Part shown: positions 63,586-64,000 of the stretch, in pieces
Position numbering within the stretch: the first letter of the stretch is position 1
Layout: each line of letters opens with the position of its first letter
Program-made: the position numbers and the translations under genes
From: Pirellulaceae bacterium
GTDB taxonomy: Bacteria; Planctomycetota; Planctomycetia; Pirellulales; Pirellulaceae
NCBI GenBank assembly: GCA_016784735.1
Contig: JADHUC010000001.1
Location: 124,001-188,000 of the forward strand
Direction of reading: 5' to 3'
DNA length: 64,000 nt
Notes under the pieces: generated by a model
Told to the model about the DNA's origin: nothing
Seen by the model: the letters and a program-made list of their open reading frames with translations, nothing else
The model's database searches: none

Positions 63586-64000
63586 TCATCGCAGGCAAAG
63601 GACCTTGCCGTCCTGCAAAGTCATGAAGAAGCCCTGTTTGCTAATAGCGATTCCGTCCCAGACCGGCGGTGACGGAAGTTTGCAGAGCTCCGACGGAGTT
63701 CCGTCTTTTAGATCCAACCGCACAAGAACAGAACCTTCTTCGCCGCGAATTGATCTCAGGACAAACTCGGCGGAAGGATCCTCGCCGAGCGGCATGGGGA
63801 CGCCCGCGACGAACACGGCAGCGCCGGTCATCGCCATGGCTGCAACTCGAACATCGATCCCTTGCACCCATAAGTCTGGCGCCGATCGAGCGCGGGGTTG
63901 ATCACCTTTGCTCTTTCCCGCGCTGCGCTTTCTGGCGAAGATCGTGTATCGGTCTCGGCCGAGCTGGAAGAAATGGTTGTGAAGCAGCATACGAGAGTTT
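63586..64000 (-). CDS. PQQ-like beta-propeller protein, C-terminal part (runs off the window)
   Basis: The frame is open to the right edge. It reads SRMLLHNHFFQLGRDRYTIF, a linker, and then a closing blade set: VQGIDVRVAAMAMTGAAVFV, GEEGSVLVRLDLKDGTPSEL and PPVWDGIAISKQGFFMTLQD, ending GKVLCLR at 63586. This is the usual end of large planctomycete PQQ propellers, in which the VWDG-x-A strand closes the ring. The rest of the gene lies beyond base 64000. It is upstream of the broken PQQ gene on the same strand, so the two may be tandem paralogs. Confidence 0.78.
   Translation of the reverse strand, partial: NSRMLLHNHFFQLGRDRYTIFARKRSAGKSKGDQPRARSAPDLWVQGIDVRVAAMAMTGAAVFVAGVPMPLGEDPSAEFVLRSIRGEEGSVLVRLDLKDGTPSELCKLPSPPVWDGIAISKQGFFMTLQDGKVLCLR

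Noticed and set aside
1-64000. CRISPR array, rRNA, integrase or attachment site
   Set aside because: No regularly spaced direct repeats, rRNA-like sequence or recombinase gene was found on either strand.

Overview
The window reads as an accessory region of a high-G+C planctomycete-type bacterium (PVC group), probably from an environmental assembly. I infer this from the protein set, not from a marker gene: many secreted right-handed beta-helix proteins, PQQ-type and SBBP beta-propellers, LamG/PA14/PKD proteins, an SHD1 domain, TAT-exported enolase-superfamily and serine-hydrolase proteins, a BlaI/BlaR1 pair and an FGE-like protein. There is no rRNA, convincing tRNA, CRISPR array, phage or replication gene. 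Almost every intact gene begins with a signal peptide, TAT signal or lipoprotein signal, so the region serves the envelope and outside of the cell, most likely polysaccharide binding and breakdown.

Layout. 1-9.7 kb: a broken cellulase-like gene, two beta-helix genes (one broken), a mandelate-racemase-like enzyme, a DUF5060-type glycosidase with thrombospondin type 3 repeats, and an SBBP propeller. 9.7-18.9 kb: a tight five-gene minus-strand operon of visibly higher G+C (GH123-like lipoprotein, FG-GAP protein, membrane-anchored double PQQ propeller, miniature PEP-utilising protein, EMC3/DUF106-like membrane protein). 19-25 kb: two overlapping paralogous GH30-like genes with PKD-like domains and a second SBBP propeller. 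25-36 kb: a shortened beta-helix gene, a BNR/sialidase-like protein, concanavalin-fold proteins and several gene stumps. 36.6-40.8 kb: a blaI-blaR1-like operon with three operator dyads in its promoter, then an FGE-like gene. 41-44.9 kb: a TAT mini-ORF coupled to a beta-helix gene, and a DUF5678-like/retropepsin-like pair. 45-57.4 kb: more stumps, two GH43/GH32-like propeller proteins, an alpha/alpha-barrel-like protein, a PQQ propeller and a transglutaminase-like multidomain protein. 57.7-64 kb: a serine hydrolase, a beta-helix protein, a metallophosphoesterase next to a dead ISAs1-type transposase, and two PQQ propeller pieces.

Two features stand out. First, the 9.7-18.9 kb operon: its PEP-utilising protein keeps the catalytic-His swivel domain but has lost most of the ATP-grasp and the PEP barrel, and it is translationally coupled to a putative membrane insertase and to surface proteins. 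I know of no described function for this set. Second, the density of truncated, frameshifted or fused gene pieces (about 14 in 64 kb), with only one recognisable transposase remnant to explain them. One GH30-like paralog also lacks both catalytic carboxylates in an otherwise intact frame.
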